Shown here piece by piece: positions 53,145 through 61,639 of a stretch of 64,000 bases of DNA. The stretch's first letter is position 1. Every line of letters begins with the position of its first letter. A program made the translations under genes and the position numbers. Source of the stretch: Thermoleophilales bacterium (lineage in GTDB: Bacteria; Actinomycetota; Thermoleophilia; Solirubrobacterales; 70-9). The notes beneath the pieces were generated by a model. That model saw only the letters and a program-made list of their open reading frames with translations, did not search any database and had not been told where the DNA came from. The DNA is taken from assembly GCA_020636955.1 (NCBI GenBank), contig JACJWY010000010.1, forward strand, positions 1 to 64,000. The letters run 5' to 3'.

Positions 53145-53788
53145 GGGGCCAGCGCGGCCCGGAGTGACTCCATCGTGACCGGCCCGATGCCACTGACCTG
53201 GTCGAGCTCTTCTATCGAGCCGAGTCCGCCCTGCGAGTCACGAAATTCGAGGATCTTCTCTGCGGTGACCGGACCTATGCCGTCGATTTCTTCGAGCTGC
53301 TCCTGGGTGGCGGTGCCGAGACTGACCGGCGTTTCCGGAGCCGAGCCAACGGCCCCGGACCCGGCCGCAGCCAGTCCGGAAGACCCGGGGCTGCCCGCCG
53401 ACGGGACCACGACCTGCTGACCGTCGCTGAGGGTGGCGGCCCGGTTGATCGCGCCGACCAGGGCCTTGCCGGTCGTTCCACCGGCCCGGGAGATCGCATC
53501 GATCACCCGCGCCCCCTGCTCGAAGCGATAGACCCCGGGACGCCGCACCGCCCCGGCCACGTCGACGATCAGGTTGCGGCTGCCGCCCCCGAGCCGGAAT
53601 CCGCTGCTACCGGCTCCGCCCGCCCCCGGGGTTTCACCTGGCCCGGTCGAAGCACTGCCGGATGTCGAGACTTTGCCGCCAAAGGATTCAGAGTGGCCCT
53701 TTTCGCTCTTTATCGAGTTGAAGCCGACCAGCAGCACCACGGCGCCAACCACGATGTAGACGAGTGTCTGTCCGCTGATCCGGGGCAT
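53141..53788 (-). CDS. comEA: ComEA DNA-binding receptor
   Basis: 215 residues. One membrane helix at about 7-26 (VYIVVGAVVLLVGFNSI), a Gly/Ser linker, an SLBB domain at about 70-125 (LIVDVAGAVRRPGVYRFEQGARVIDAISRAGG) and a helix-hairpin-helix DNA-binding domain at about 150-215 (GIGPVTAEKILEFRDSQGGLGSIEELDQVSGIGPVTMESL). It carries transforming DNA to ComEC. Confidence 0.95.
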   Translation of the reverse strand: MPRISGQTLVYIVVGAVVLLVGFNSIKSEKGHSESFGGKVSTSGSASTGPGETPGAGGAGSSGFRLGGGSRNLIVDVAGAVRRPGVYRFEQGARVIDAISRAGGTTGKALVGAINRAATLSDGQQVVVPSAGSPGSSGLAAAGSGAVGSAPETPVSLGTATQEQLEEIDGIGPVTAEKILEFRDSQGGLGSIEELDQVSGIGPVTMESLRAALAP

Positions 53789-53900
53789 GCCCTGAAACTG
53801 GCAGGAAAAGCCTCACAGGTGGCTCCACAGGTGCAACGATTGGGTAACTACCGATTTGCCCGAGTGCTTCCGGAGATTCCCGGGCAGAAATGGGCCGCTC

Positions 53901-54320
53901 TCACTCTCCTGAAACCCCGAAAATGCGCCTGAGCTCGGCCAGGTCCGCGCCCGAAAGTTCCTGCAGCATGAGAGGGGGCTCGTCAAGGATCTGTTCGGCC
54001 CTTCTTGCGGCCTTTCTTCCGGATCGGGTGAGGCCGACCAGTTTGGCTCGCCGGTCGTCCGGATGGGGCCGACGCTCGAGAAGGCCCCGACTCTCGAGGT
54101 TGTCGATCATGACGGTGACGTTCGGAGGGTCGGTGGCAAGCCGCCTGGCAAGTTCTTTTTGGGTCAAGGGGCCATCGAGCAGCCGGCGCAGGACGCGAGC
54201 CCGACCGAAGCTGATTCCGAGCGCCTCGGAAACGTCGCTCTTGCGGTCGACGTCGAGCACCATCTTCGAGAGCGCCCGCCAGATTTCGCGAGCGTCTTTC
54301 GCCGGATCCTGCGAATTCAT
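53901..54320 (-). CDS. MarR-family transcriptional regulator
   Basis: 139 residues from ATG 54320, which overlaps the transporter stop as ATGA and has GAGGTG 9 nt upstream. Winged helix: GRARVLRRLLDGPLTQKELARRLATDPPNVTVMIDNLESRGLLERRPHPDDRRAKLVGLTRSGR. The DDRR wing is typical. It probably represses the co-transcribed exporter through the AGTTAT/ATAACT site at its promoter. A frame upstream of this ATG is a shadow of the transporter. Confidence 0.93.
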   Translation of the reverse strand: MNSQDPAKDAREIWRALSKMVLDVDRKSDVSEALGISFGRARVLRRLLDGPLTQKELARRLATDPPNVTVMIDNLESRGLLERRPHPDDRRAKLVGLTRSGRKAARRAEQILDEPPLMLQELSGADLAELRRIFGVSGE

Positions 54321-55771
54321 GGTGACGGCACCTCCCCCTCGCCGATCTCGAAGCGGGCCGCGGTTTTCCGTGCTGTGCCGAGCGCCTCGGGTGTGCTCGA
54401 CAGGTAACCGAGCAGGATGATCGCCCCCGACAGGGCGACGACCAGCCACCAGGCTGGCTGGCTGGCGTCGACGATCTGATCCCGCAGCGGACCATTCGCA
54501 GCCGCGGTCACCAGGCCGCCGATCACCGCTACCCCGAGGGTCTGCCCCACCATCCGGCTGGTCGAAGCCACCGCCGCCGCCACGCCGGCCTGGCTGGCCG
54601 GCATGCCCGAGACGGCGGTGTTCGTGATCGGCGGATTGACAAGTCCGAAACCGAGACCGAAGACGGCATACGCCCCGTACAACCAGACGAGGCTGGTGTT
54701 TTCGGCGAGCGGCACCAGCAAAATGCCGGCCACAACCATGGCGGCGCCACCAGCCATCAACGGGAGCCGGACCCCCCGGGACGCCACCAGCCGACCGGAG
54801 ACCGGGCCGGCAATCATGGTTGCCAGGGCCATCGGGACCAGGCTGAGCCCCGCTTCGATCGGCGAGAAGCCGCGGCCGTCCTGCAAATAGAGCGTGTTCA
54901 CAAACATGAACCCGGAGAAGGCACCGAAAGCGAGGATCGCGGTGACCGTCGCCATCGTGAACGGGCGGCTGCGGAAGAAACGAAGTTCGATCAAGGGCTC
55001 GCTGCGGCGAAGCTCATGCCTGACAAAGGCGACCAGGGCCGTGGCGGCGACCAGGGCCGCGGCGATAACCCAGGTCGAGTCCCAGCCCAGGTTCGGACCT
55101 TCGATCAGCGATCCGGTCAGCGTCGCCAGCAACACGAACGCAAGTACCTGCCCGATCGGATCGGGACGCCTGAAGCGGGTCGCCTTGCTCTCCGGTATGA
55201 ACATTCCGGTAAGGACGAAGGCGAGAATGCCGATCGGGACGTTGACCAGAAACACAGCCCGCCAGTCGAGTTCGGTGAGGAAGCCGCCGATGATCGGTCC
55301 CAGGGCCATGCTGAGCCCGAAGACCGCGGCCCACATGCCGATCGCCCGGGCCCGTTCGGCCGGGTCGGTGAAAATGTTCCTGATGATTGACATCGCAACC
55401 GGATTCAGCATCGACGCGCCGACGCCCTGGAGCATGCGAAAGACGATCAGCCAGGTCGTGTCAGGCGAAAAGGCGCAACCGATCGACGCAAGCGTGAAAA
55501 CGCAGAGGCCGGTGCGGAATATGCGCACCCTGCCGAAGCGGTCGGCCGAGGATCCACCGAGGATCAACAGGCTGGCCAGGACAAGTGAATACGAGGCCAC
55601 CGCCCACTGCAGGCCGGAGACCGACGCGTCCATCGCCTTCTGGATCGAAGGCAGGGCGACGTTCACGATCGTCGCATCCATACCGACGATGAAGAGGCTG
55701 AGGCAGCAGATCGCGAGCACCAGCCATCGCCGATTCGAATCGCGGTCTGTCCCGTCAACAGTTATTGACAC
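54317..55771 (-). CDS. MFS drug exporter, DHA2 family (14 helices)
   Basis: 484 residues. Helix 1 has the DHA2 motif FIVGMDATIVNVALPSIQ, then LQWAVASYSLVLASLLILGGSSADRFGR (motif A) and MLQGVGASMLNPVAMSII; motif C is GLSMALGPIIGGFL. The last 30 or so residues are a soluble tail. Start is GTG 55771, 6 nt after a perfect TATAAT. A MarR regulator is translated with it, the classic efflux-pump arrangement. The substrate is unknown. Confidence 0.93.
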   Translation of the reverse strand: MSITVDGTDRDSNRRWLVLAICCLSLFIVGMDATIVNVALPSIQKAMDASVSGLQWAVASYSLVLASLLILGGSSADRFGRVRIFRTGLCVFTLASIGCAFSPDTTWLIVFRMLQGVGASMLNPVAMSIIRNIFTDPAERARAIGMWAAVFGLSMALGPIIGGFLTELDWRAVFLVNVPIGILAFVLTGMFIPESKATRFRRPDPIGQVLAFVLLATLTGSLIEGPNLGWDSTWVIAAALVAATALVAFVRHELRRSEPLIELRFFRSRPFTMATVTAILAFGAFSGFMFVNTLYLQDGRGFSPIEAGLSLVPMALATMIAGPVSGRLVASRGVRLPLMAGGAAMVVAGILLVPLAENTSLVWLYGAYAVFGLGFGLVNPPITNTAVSGMPASQAGVAAAVASTSRMVGQTLGVAVIGGLVTAAANGPLRDQIVDASQPAWWLVVALSGAIILLGYLSSTPEALGTARKTAARFEIGEGEVPSP

Positions 55772-55793
55772 ATAACTATTATAAGCACATATG
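55760..55793 (-). promoter_or_regulatory. Promoter and probable MarR operator of the exporter/marR unit
   Basis: TATAAT (55778-55783) lies 6 nt before GTG 55771, so the mRNA should be leaderless. AGTTAT-TGACAC-ATAACT is an inverted repeat at 55760-55777 covering the start codon and the inferred start site. ACATATGT, a perfect palindrome at 55786-55793, lies just above the -10 box. The AT-rich patch stands out in GC-rich DNA. Confidence 0.6.
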
Positions 55794-55807
55794 TTTCTGG
55801 GGCACGT

Positions 55808-58309
55808 TCAGGCCGGCTTGACGACCAGGTTGACCAGCTTGCCGGGGACCACGATCTCCTTCACGATGGTCATCCCCTCGAGGTGACGGGCCACATTCCC
55901 GGCCGACTTGGCTGCGGCGAGGATCTCTTCGTCGGGAGCGCCGTCGGCCACTTCGATCCGGTCGCGGACCTTGCCGCCGACCTGGACCACGATTGTCACC
56001 GTCTCCGACTTGAGAAGTTCCGGATCGGCCTCCGGCCAGGCGGCTTCCCAGACCCGCTGGCCGGTCACCTTCTCGTAGACCTCGGCAGCCAGGTGAGGGG
56101 CGAAGGGCTGGATCAGCGAGGCCGCAGTGGCAGTGGCGAACCGCAGCGACTCCGTTCCGTCACCACCGGCGGAAAGCAGACCGTCCTTGACCCGGTAGAT
56201 CTCGTTGACCAGTTCCATCACCGCGGCGATCACGGTGTTGAACTGGAAGCCGCGATTGAAATCCGAGGTCGCCTTGTCGATCGCCCAATGGGCCTTTGCG
56301 GCAACTTCGCGGGCTTCTCCCTCCAGTCCGTCGGGCAGCGCCACCGGCCGGGTCGGACCGGATGCCGACAATTCGTCGCCGAGACGCCAGAGCCGGGCCA
56401 GAAAGCGATGGACACCCTCCACCCCCTCGTCGGTCCAGTCTCCGGAGCGCTCGGGCGGACCCATGAAGCAGACATATGTCCGGGCGGCATCGGCACCGTG
56501 GCGGGCGACGATCTCCGACGGGCTGACCGTGTTCCCCTTCGACTTCGACATCTTCGCCCCGTCGCGGGTGATCATCCCCTGCGTGAAGAGGTTTGCGAAC
56601 GGTTCGACCACGCCGAGGTGCCCCATGTCCTTCAGTGCCTTGGTGAAGAAGCGGGCATACATCAGGTGGAGAATGGCGTGCTCGACCCCGCCGATGTACT
56701 GGTCGACCGGCATCCAGTGGTCGGAAGCCGAACGGTCCCAGGCCGCGTCCGCACTGCCGGGATCCAGGTAGCGCAGGAAATACCAGGATGAATCGACGAA
56801 GGTGTCCATCGTGTCGGTCTCGCGCTCTGCCGCGGCACCGCACTGCGGGCAGCTCGTGGCCACCCAGTCCGTGGCAGCTGCCAGCGGACTCTTGCCCTTC
56901 GGCGCGTAATCGTCGATCTCCGGCAGCCGGACAGGCAGCTGGTCCTCCGGCACCGGGACCATGCCGCACTGTTCGCAATAGACGATCGGGATCGGAGCAC
57001 CCCAGTAACGCTGCCTCGATACCAGCCAGTCGCGGAGGCGGAAGTTGACGGAAGCATCGCCGCGACCCTCCAGTTTCAGCCAGTCGACAATCTGCGCGTA
57101 GGCCTCGCGGTTGTTCATCCCGTCAAACCGGCCGGAGCCGGTCATCGGCCCGTCGCCAGCATAGGGCAGCCCGCTGGCGTCTCCCCCATCCTCCGGCTCG
57201 CCCTCGATCACCCGCTTCACCGGCAGATCGAATACTTTCGCGAACTCATAGTCGCGCTGATCGTGGCCGGGCACCGCCATGATCGCCCCGGTGCCGTAGT
57301 CCATCAGCACGTAGTCGGCGACGAACATCGGAATCTCCTCGCCGTTGACCGGATTGGTCACCGTGTGACCCAACGGCACACCGGTCTTTGGCCGGCCCTC
57401 GTCACCACGTTCGGCGACCGATTCGCGTGCGACCGAATTGACGTATTCCCGGACCTCGTCCTCGACCTCGGTGCCGTCGATCAATCGGTCCAGGTCGGGG
57501 TGCTCCGGCGCCATCACGAAGAAGGTGGCCCCGAAGAGCGTGTCGGGCCGGGTCGTGAAGACGGGGAAATCGAGGTTGGCCGCTTCGCAACGGAACGTCA
57601 CCTCGGCCCCCTCGGAGCGGCCGATCCAGTTGCGCTGCATGGTGACCACATGGGGCGGCCAGGATTCAAGTTCGTCGAAGTCGTCGAGCAGTTGCTGGGC
57701 GTATGCGGTCGTCTTGAAGAACCACTGCCGGAGATTTCGGGTCTCGACCTCGGTCCCGCAGCGTTCACAGCGGCCGTCGACAACCTGCTCGTTGGCCAGC
57801 ACCGTCGCGTCCTTAGGGCACCACTGGACCGGAGCCTGGGTCCGGTAGGCGAGCCCGCGCTCGAAGAGCTGCAGAAAGATCCACTGGGTCCAGCGGTAGT
57901 ACTCGGGAGTGTGAGTGGCCAGCTCGCGCGACCAGTCGATCGAGACCCCCCAGTCCGCGAACTGCCGTCGAAAGGATTCGATCGACCTTTCGGTGGCAAC
58001 CAGCGGCGGCTCGCCGGTCTTGATCGCGTTGTTTTCGGCTGGCAGGCCGAAGGAATCGAAGCCCATCGGGTGGATCACCTCGAAGCCGTTTCGGCGCCGG
58101 AAATGAGCGATCGCGTCACCGAGCGAATAGCACTTCAGATGTCCGACATGGGGCTCGCCCGAGGGGTAAGGAAGCATCTCGAGCACGTAGCTCTTGGGCT
58201 TGGCCGGGTCGAAGCCCTCCCGACCCGGGTTCGGCACCTCCCAGGTGCCTTCTTCGGCCCAGACCTGCTGCCATTTGCCCTCGATTTCACGAGGTTCGTA
58301 GCGACTCAT
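55808..58309 (-). CDS. leuS: Leucyl-tRNA synthetase
   Basis: 833 residues from ATG 58309 (MSRYEPREIEGKWQQVW), the normal bacterial start. HIGH motif is PYPSGEPHVGH, the editing domain lies at about 225-415 (FTTRPDTLFGATFFVMAPEH), zinc-type CxxC pairs are CERCG and CPQCG, KMSKS motif is KMSKSKGN, and an anticodon-binding helix bundle and a C-terminal domain follow. TAGACT lies 8 nt before the ATG. The same frame is open 90 nt upstream but runs into a hairpin and is not coding. Confidence 0.97.
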   Translation of the reverse strand: MSRYEPREIEGKWQQVWAEEGTWEVPNPGREGFDPAKPKSYVLEMLPYPSGEPHVGHLKCYSLGDAIAHFRRRNGFEVIHPMGFDSFGLPAENNAIKTGEPPLVATERSIESFRRQFADWGVSIDWSRELATHTPEYYRWTQWIFLQLFERGLAYRTQAPVQWCPKDATVLANEQVVDGRCERCGTEVETRNLRQWFFKTTAYAQQLLDDFDELESWPPHVVTMQRNWIGRSEGAEVTFRCEAANLDFPVFTTRPDTLFGATFFVMAPEHPDLDRLIDGTEVEDEVREYVNSVARESVAERGDEGRPKTGVPLGHTVTNPVNGEEIPMFVADYVLMDYGTGAIMAVPGHDQRDYEFAKVFDLPVKRVIEGEPEDGGDASGLPYAGDGPMTGSGRFDGMNNREAYAQIVDWLKLEGRGDASVNFRLRDWLVSRQRYWGAPIPIVYCEQCGMVPVPEDQLPVRLPEIDDYAPKGKSPLAAATDWVATSCPQCGAAAERETDTMDTFVDSSWYFLRYLDPGSADAAWDRSASDHWMPVDQYIGGVEHAILHLMYARFFTKALKDMGHLGVVEPFANLFTQGMITRDGAKMSKSKGNTVSPSEIVARHGADAARTYVCFMGPPERSGDWTDEGVEGVHRFLARLWRLGDELSASGPTRPVALPDGLEGEAREVAAKAHWAIDKATSDFNRGFQFNTVIAAVMELVNEIYRVKDGLLSAGGDGTESLRFATATAASLIQPFAPHLAAEVYEKVTGQRVWEAAWPEADPELLKSETVTIVVQVGGKVRDRIEVADGAPDEEILAAAKSAGNVARHLEGMTIVKEIVVPGKLVNLVVKPA

Positions 58310-58317
58310 CGGCGCTG

Positions 58318-58323
58318 AGTCTA
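58318..58323 (-). promoter_or_regulatory. Candidate -10 box of leuS, leaderless
   Basis: TAGACT lies 8 nt before ATG 58309 and 54 nt downstream of a strong hairpin. Confidence 0.4.
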
Positions 58324-58377
58324 TTTCCCGGGGGTCCCGAGCGAGGCTGAGAGACAGGTGCAGCGGCCTCGGCGAAC

Positions 58378-58422
58378 CGAGATGGCAGAAGTCAGTCAAT
58401 GCGACTGACTTCTGCCATCTCG
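58378..58422. terminator. 20-bp perfect hairpin between the VOC gene and leuS
   Basis: Arms 58378-58397 and 58403-58422 (CGAGATGGCAGAAGTCAGTC and its exact complement) surround a 5-nt loop, 13 nt after the VOC gene stop. There is no T-run. Its place suggests a terminator ahead of the leuS promoter, though it is far longer than needed. Confidence 0.55.
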
Positions 58423-58435
58423 AATCATTCAGAAA

Positions 58436-59428
58436 TCAGGGACGCCACTGTGTGACGTCGGGGATCGGGCGGAGGTTCGGCTCGACCTGCTCGCGGACCG
58501 GTTCGAAATCGGGCGGCAGAGAGAGCCGTTCGCCAAGGTGCTCCGGCTCTTCGTCGGTGGCGAAGCCCGGCCCGATCGTCGCCAGCTCGAAGAGGATGCC
58601 GCCCGGCTCGCGGAAGTAGAGCGCCTTGAAATAGAACCGGTCGATCACCGGGGTGATGTAGAGGCCGGTCGCGGCGACCTTTTCCCGCCATCCCGGGTGC
58701 TGCCCGAGCGACGAAGCCCAGGCGATGTGATGGACGGTGCCGGCGCCGGGGATCGCCCGGTCAGCCGGTGGTTCGTCGAGGAAGTAGAAGCCGTTGCGGG
58801 CCTCGTATCCGGCTCCGGGCTCTCCGGTCAGGTGCCAGGCGTCTTCGCCTTCATCGACGAATCCGAGCACCAGTTCGAGCACCTGGCGTGAAACCTCGGG
58901 GTTCCCGGAGAAGGCCCGGGCGCCGTGGAAACCCTGAATCGCGTGCTCGACCGGGACATCGACATGGGCCGCGGTCAGGGGGGCATCGGGGCCGTCGTAC
59001 ACGAGCAATTCGTGGGTCAGTCCTTCCGGGTCCCGGAACATCAGGGTGTCACCCCCACCGGTCGGGCCAACCCCGTGGAATCCTGCCTCTTCGTCGGAAG
59101 AGCGGACGCTACCGACCCCGGCTTCGCCGAGCCGCCCGGCCCAGTAATCGAGCGATCCGGACGAGCCGACCCGCCAGAGAATGCGGTGGATCATCCCTGC
59201 GCCGGCGCGACCTTCACGGCTGCCCGGATATTCGAAGAAGGTCAGATCGAAGCCCGGAGTCCCCTTCTCGTCTCCGTAGAAGAGGTGGTAGACCGACGGG
59301 TCATCCTGGTTGACCGTCTTCTTGACCAGCCTCATGCCGAGCAGGCCGGCATAGAACTCGACATTTCCCGGCGCATCGCCGGTAATGCAGCTGATGTGAT
59401 GGACGCCGTTCAGGCTCAGATCGGTCAT
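58436..59428 (-). CDS. Two-domain VOC-family ring-cleaving dioxygenase (glyoxalase fold)
   Basis: 330 residues from ATG 59428. Two tandem VOC halves: LNGVHHISCITGDAPGNVEFYAGLLGMRLVKKTVNQDD (first metal His in the HH pair) and ARAFSGNPEVSRQVLELVLGFV ... GAGTVHHIAWASSLGQHPGW (His of the second half) with FYFKALYFREPGGILFELATIGPGF supplying the Glu. This matches the LinE/MhqO-like hydroquinone dioxygenase group. Such enzymes open quinol rings, but the substrate here is unknown. Upstream frame to 59524 lacks family residues. TATCTT is 6 nt before the ATG. It diverges from the SRPBCC gene. Confidence 0.88.
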   Translation of the reverse strand: MTDLSLNGVHHISCITGDAPGNVEFYAGLLGMRLVKKTVNQDDPSVYHLFYGDEKGTPGFDLTFFEYPGSREGRAGAGMIHRILWRVGSSGSLDYWAGRLGEAGVGSVRSSDEEAGFHGVGPTGGGDTLMFRDPEGLTHELLVYDGPDAPLTAAHVDVPVEHAIQGFHGARAFSGNPEVSRQVLELVLGFVDEGEDAWHLTGEPGAGYEARNGFYFLDEPPADRAIPGAGTVHHIAWASSLGQHPGWREKVAATGLYITPVIDRFYFKALYFREPGGILFELATIGPGFATDEEPEHLGERLSLPPDFEPVREQVEPNLRPIPDVTQWRP

Positions 59429-59434
59429 GGGTCC

Positions 59435-59440
59435 AAGATA
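59435..59440 (-). promoter_or_regulatory. Candidate -10 box of the VOC dioxygenase gene, leaderless
   Basis: TATCTT lies 6 nt before ATG 59428. Confidence 0.4.
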
Positions 59441-59465
59441 CCCGGCCACTGTCTTCGTTCCGGGA

Positions 59466-59471
59466 TAGCAT
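59466..59471 (+). promoter_or_regulatory. Candidate -10 box of the SRPBCC gene, leaderless
   Basis: TAGCAT lies 6 nt before ATG 59478, with no Shine-Dalgarno sequence between. Confidence 0.4.
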
Positions 59472-59477
59472 CCGGGC

Positions 59478-59924
59478 ATGGGAATTCTTGAAGCTTCGCG
59501 CGTCGTCGAGATCGACGCCCCCAAGTCCGAGTGCTACGCGATCATCGCCGACCTTCCTTCAACTCCGGAATGGCAGGAATCGATGATCTCGCTTGAAGTC
59601 ATCGAGACCAATACAGAAGGGCTCGCGTCGCTGGTCGAGATCAAGTCGGACGGCAAGGTGAAGGAAGTCACCTCGCGAATCGCCTTCGAATATCAGCCCG
59701 AGGAAGGCATGAGCTGGGAACAGAAGAAAGGCGACATGAAGTGGCTCAAGGGAACCTGGACCCTGGAGGAGATCGACGGCGGCAAAACCAGGGCCACCTA
59801 CTGGCTGAAGGCCGACACCGGCCGCATGCTGGGGCTCCTGATCAAGGGACCGGTTCAGGACAAGCTGAAGGAATGGCTGACCAAGGACGCGGCCGAGGGC
59901 CTGAAGGCACGCGCCGAGAGCTAG
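59478..59924 (+). CDS. SRPBCC-superfamily (polyketide cyclase/dehydrase-like) protein
   Basis: 148 residues forming one START/Bet v1-like helix-grip fold: ASRVVEIDAPKSECYAIIADLPSTPEWQESMISLEVIE opens it, beta strands follow (FEYQPEEGMSWEQKKGDMKWLKGTWTLEEIDGGKTRATYWLKAD) and a long C-terminal helix (GPVQDKLKEWLTKDAAEGLKAR) closes it. Such proteins bind lipids or other hydrophobic ligands. No catalytic residue can be pinned down. Confidence 0.88.
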   Translation: MGILEASRVVEIDAPKSECYAIIADLPSTPEWQESMISLEVIETNTEGLASLVEIKSDGKVKEVTSRIAFEYQPEEGMSWEQKKGDMKWLKGTWTLEEIDGGKTRATYWLKADTGRMLGLLIKGPVQDKLKEWLTKDAAEGLKARAES

Positions 59925-59974
59925 CCGGCGGCGGAGTACGCGCCGGGAGCCAGCCAGTGGCGGATCCCGAACGT

Positions 59975-60026
59975 CAGGCCGCGGGAACCTGCTGGGTGAT
60001 CAGGCCGCGGGGATCTGCTGGGTGAT
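59975..60026. repeat. 26-bp imperfect tandem duplication at the deiminase 3' end
   Basis: 59975-60000 and 60001-60026 match at 24 of 26 positions. The second unit encodes the final ITQQIPAA of the deiminase and its stop lies at the junction. The first unit is a relic that would encode TQQVPAA followed by a stop. Confidence 0.75.
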
Positions 60027-60989
60027 GCAGTGGATACCGCCCCCGCCGAGCGCGAGGGTGCGGCCATCGATACCGATTGCCTCCCGGTCGGGATAAAGGC
60101 GCCCGAGCAGCTCCAGGGCCTGGGCGTCCATGTCCGGGTCGGTTCCGCTGACCGGCACGATCAGGGCTCCGTTTGCGATGTAGAAGTTCGTGTACGGCAC
60201 CACCACTGACTCGCCGTCATTGTCGATCCGGGGCAGCAGGTCGAGTTCGACCACTTCGATTCCGGCCTCGGCCAGGCGCCCGGCGTTTTCGCGCGCAGCG
60301 GACAGATTCGGGTCGCCGTCGGGCGCCGACTGAAGAAGCACCTTTCCTTCCTCGATGAAGGCACAGATGTTGTCGACGTGGCCGTCGGTGTCTTCGTCCT
60401 CGACCAGCCCCTGGCCGAGCCAGACGAAAGACCCGACATCGAGCTTCGAGGCCAGCTCGGCTTCGATCTCGCTCTTGTCAAGGAGCGGGTTCCGGTTCGG
60501 ATTGAGCAGGCATTGCTCGGTGGTGATAAGGGTTCCCTTGCCATTGACGGCGATCGATCCGCCTTCGAGGACCAGGGACGAACCGATCCTCTCGATTCCC
60601 AGGTGATCAAGGATCCGGGCGGCGATGGCAGCATCGTTTTCATAGGGGAGAAATGACTCGCCCCAGGAATTGAAGGTGAAGTCCACCCCTGCCCTGCGTC
60701 CACTGCCGGTGACGATGATCGGACCCGAATCCCGCAGCCACGAATCGTCGATCGGCGCCTCGAAAATCTCCACGTTTTCCGCGGGCACCCTCCGCCTGGC
60801 ATCTGCGGCGCTCTCGGGATGAACGACCAGGAGGACCGGTTCGAATTCCGCTATCGCCGCCACGACTTCGGTGTGGGTGTCCCGCGCTTCGTCGATGGTC
60901 GTGCCCCGCCAGGCTTCGCTTCGTTGCGGCCAGGCGACGAGGGTCATCTCATGTGGCGCCCATTCCGCGGGCATCTTGAGTTCAGCCAT
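60000..60989 (-). CDS. Agmatine deiminase / peptidylarginine-deiminase family protein
   Basis: 329 residues from ATG 60989 (MAELKMPAEWAPHEMTLVAWP). Guanidino-modifying pentein fold: DSWLRDSGPIIV, FNSWGESFLPYENDAAIA, LVLEGGSIAVNGKGTLITTEQCLL, the His-bearing DTDGHVDNICAFI, and the nucleophilic Cys in GGGGIHCITQQIP at the C-terminus. Hydrolyses agmatine to N-carbamoylputrescine and ammonia if AguA, in the arginine-to-putrescine route. No partner aguB or transporter adjoins it. TACAAT is 7 nt before the ATG. The 90-nt upstream open frame is not family-like. Confidence 0.92.
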   Translation of the reverse strand: MAELKMPAEWAPHEMTLVAWPQRSEAWRGTTIDEARDTHTEVVAAIAEFEPVLLVVHPESAADARRRVPAENVEIFEAPIDDSWLRDSGPIIVTGSGRRAGVDFTFNSWGESFLPYENDAAIAARILDHLGIERIGSSLVLEGGSIAVNGKGTLITTEQCLLNPNRNPLLDKSEIEAELASKLDVGSFVWLGQGLVEDEDTDGHVDNICAFIEEGKVLLQSAPDGDPNLSAARENAGRLAEAGIEVVELDLLPRIDNDGESVVVPYTNFYIANGALIVPVSGTDPDMDAQALELLGRLYPDREAIGIDGRTLALGGGGIHCITQQIPAA

Positions 60990-60996
60990 CGGTCCG

Positions 60997-61002
60997 ATTG
61001 TA
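60997..61002 (-). promoter_or_regulatory. Candidate -10 box of the deiminase gene, leaderless
   Basis: TACAAT (5 of 6) lies 7 nt before ATG 60989. Confidence 0.5.
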
Positions 61003-61066
61003 TTTGGGTTGTGGACCGGACCTGACCAGTGGTACCTTGCCCGGTGAAAAGCCAGGAAAGGGAGCC

Positions 61067-61579
61067 ATGGAATCAGCAAGCCTTGAACGCCGAATCAGGT
61101 TCGGTCTCATTGCCGTCCTCGCGGCAACAGCCATCTTCACCGCCTTCGCGATGTCCCCCGGAACGCCGGGCGGCGAGGCCAAACCGGCCGCAGCCGCGAC
61201 CAAGACCGGTGTCCTCAAGGGATGGCCGTCACGGAAGCGCCTCGCGACCGAATTTCTGCGGCTGCTGAAGAACGAGGATGTGCCCGGCCTGAGGCGGTTC
61301 CTAGATCCGGCCTTCCTGCTCCAGCGGGGTGACGGCAGTTACCTGACCAAGTCCGAATACCTGAAGGACCCCTCAGCCGTCTACGCATTCCAGGTGCGCA
61401 ACATCGTCGCCACCCACAACGGCGACGTACGGGTGATCCGGTTCGAAGCGAAGACCGACCAGATCGTCAACGGCAATCAGGTCCCGGGAGTGTGGATCCC
61501 GCGCCTCTCGACCTTCAAGAAGACCGGCAAGGTCTGGCGACTGATCGCCCACGCCAACTTCCTTCCGCCGACCACCTAG
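61067..61579 (+). CDS. Membrane-anchored or secreted NTF2-like (SnoaL/DUF4440-type) protein
   Basis: 170 residues from ATG 61067, preceded by GGAAAGGGAG, one of the strongest ribosome sites in the window. A hydrophobic helix lies at about 11-30 (IRFGLIAVLAATAIFTAFAM) followed by a Pro/Ala linker and an alpha+beta domain: RLATEFLRLLKNEDVPGLRRFLDPAFLLQRGDGSYLTKSEYL, VIRFEAKTDQIVNGNQVPGVW, TFKKTGKVWRLIAHANFLPP. The closing WRLIAHANF strand is the usual NTF2-like hallmark. Ligand unknown. Confidence 0.75.
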   Translation: MESASLERRIRFGLIAVLAATAIFTAFAMSPGTPGGEAKPAAAATKTGVLKGWPSRKRLATEFLRLLKNEDVPGLRRFLDPAFLLQRGDGSYLTKSEYLKDPSAVYAFQVRNIVATHNGDVRVIRFEAKTDQIVNGNQVPGVWIPRLSTFKKTGKVWRLIAHANFLPPTT

Positions 61580-61639
61580 CCCGGACATACTCCGACGTCG
61601 TCACCTTGCCCGACGCCACAGCGTCGGGTGGTGGCTGAC

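Noticed and set aside
58310..58435. A T-box or leader-peptide attenuator upstream of leuS
   Set aside because: No T-box core (TGGNACCGCG-like) and no Leu-rich short frame. The hairpin is perfect and simple, and leuS seems to start leaderless after it.
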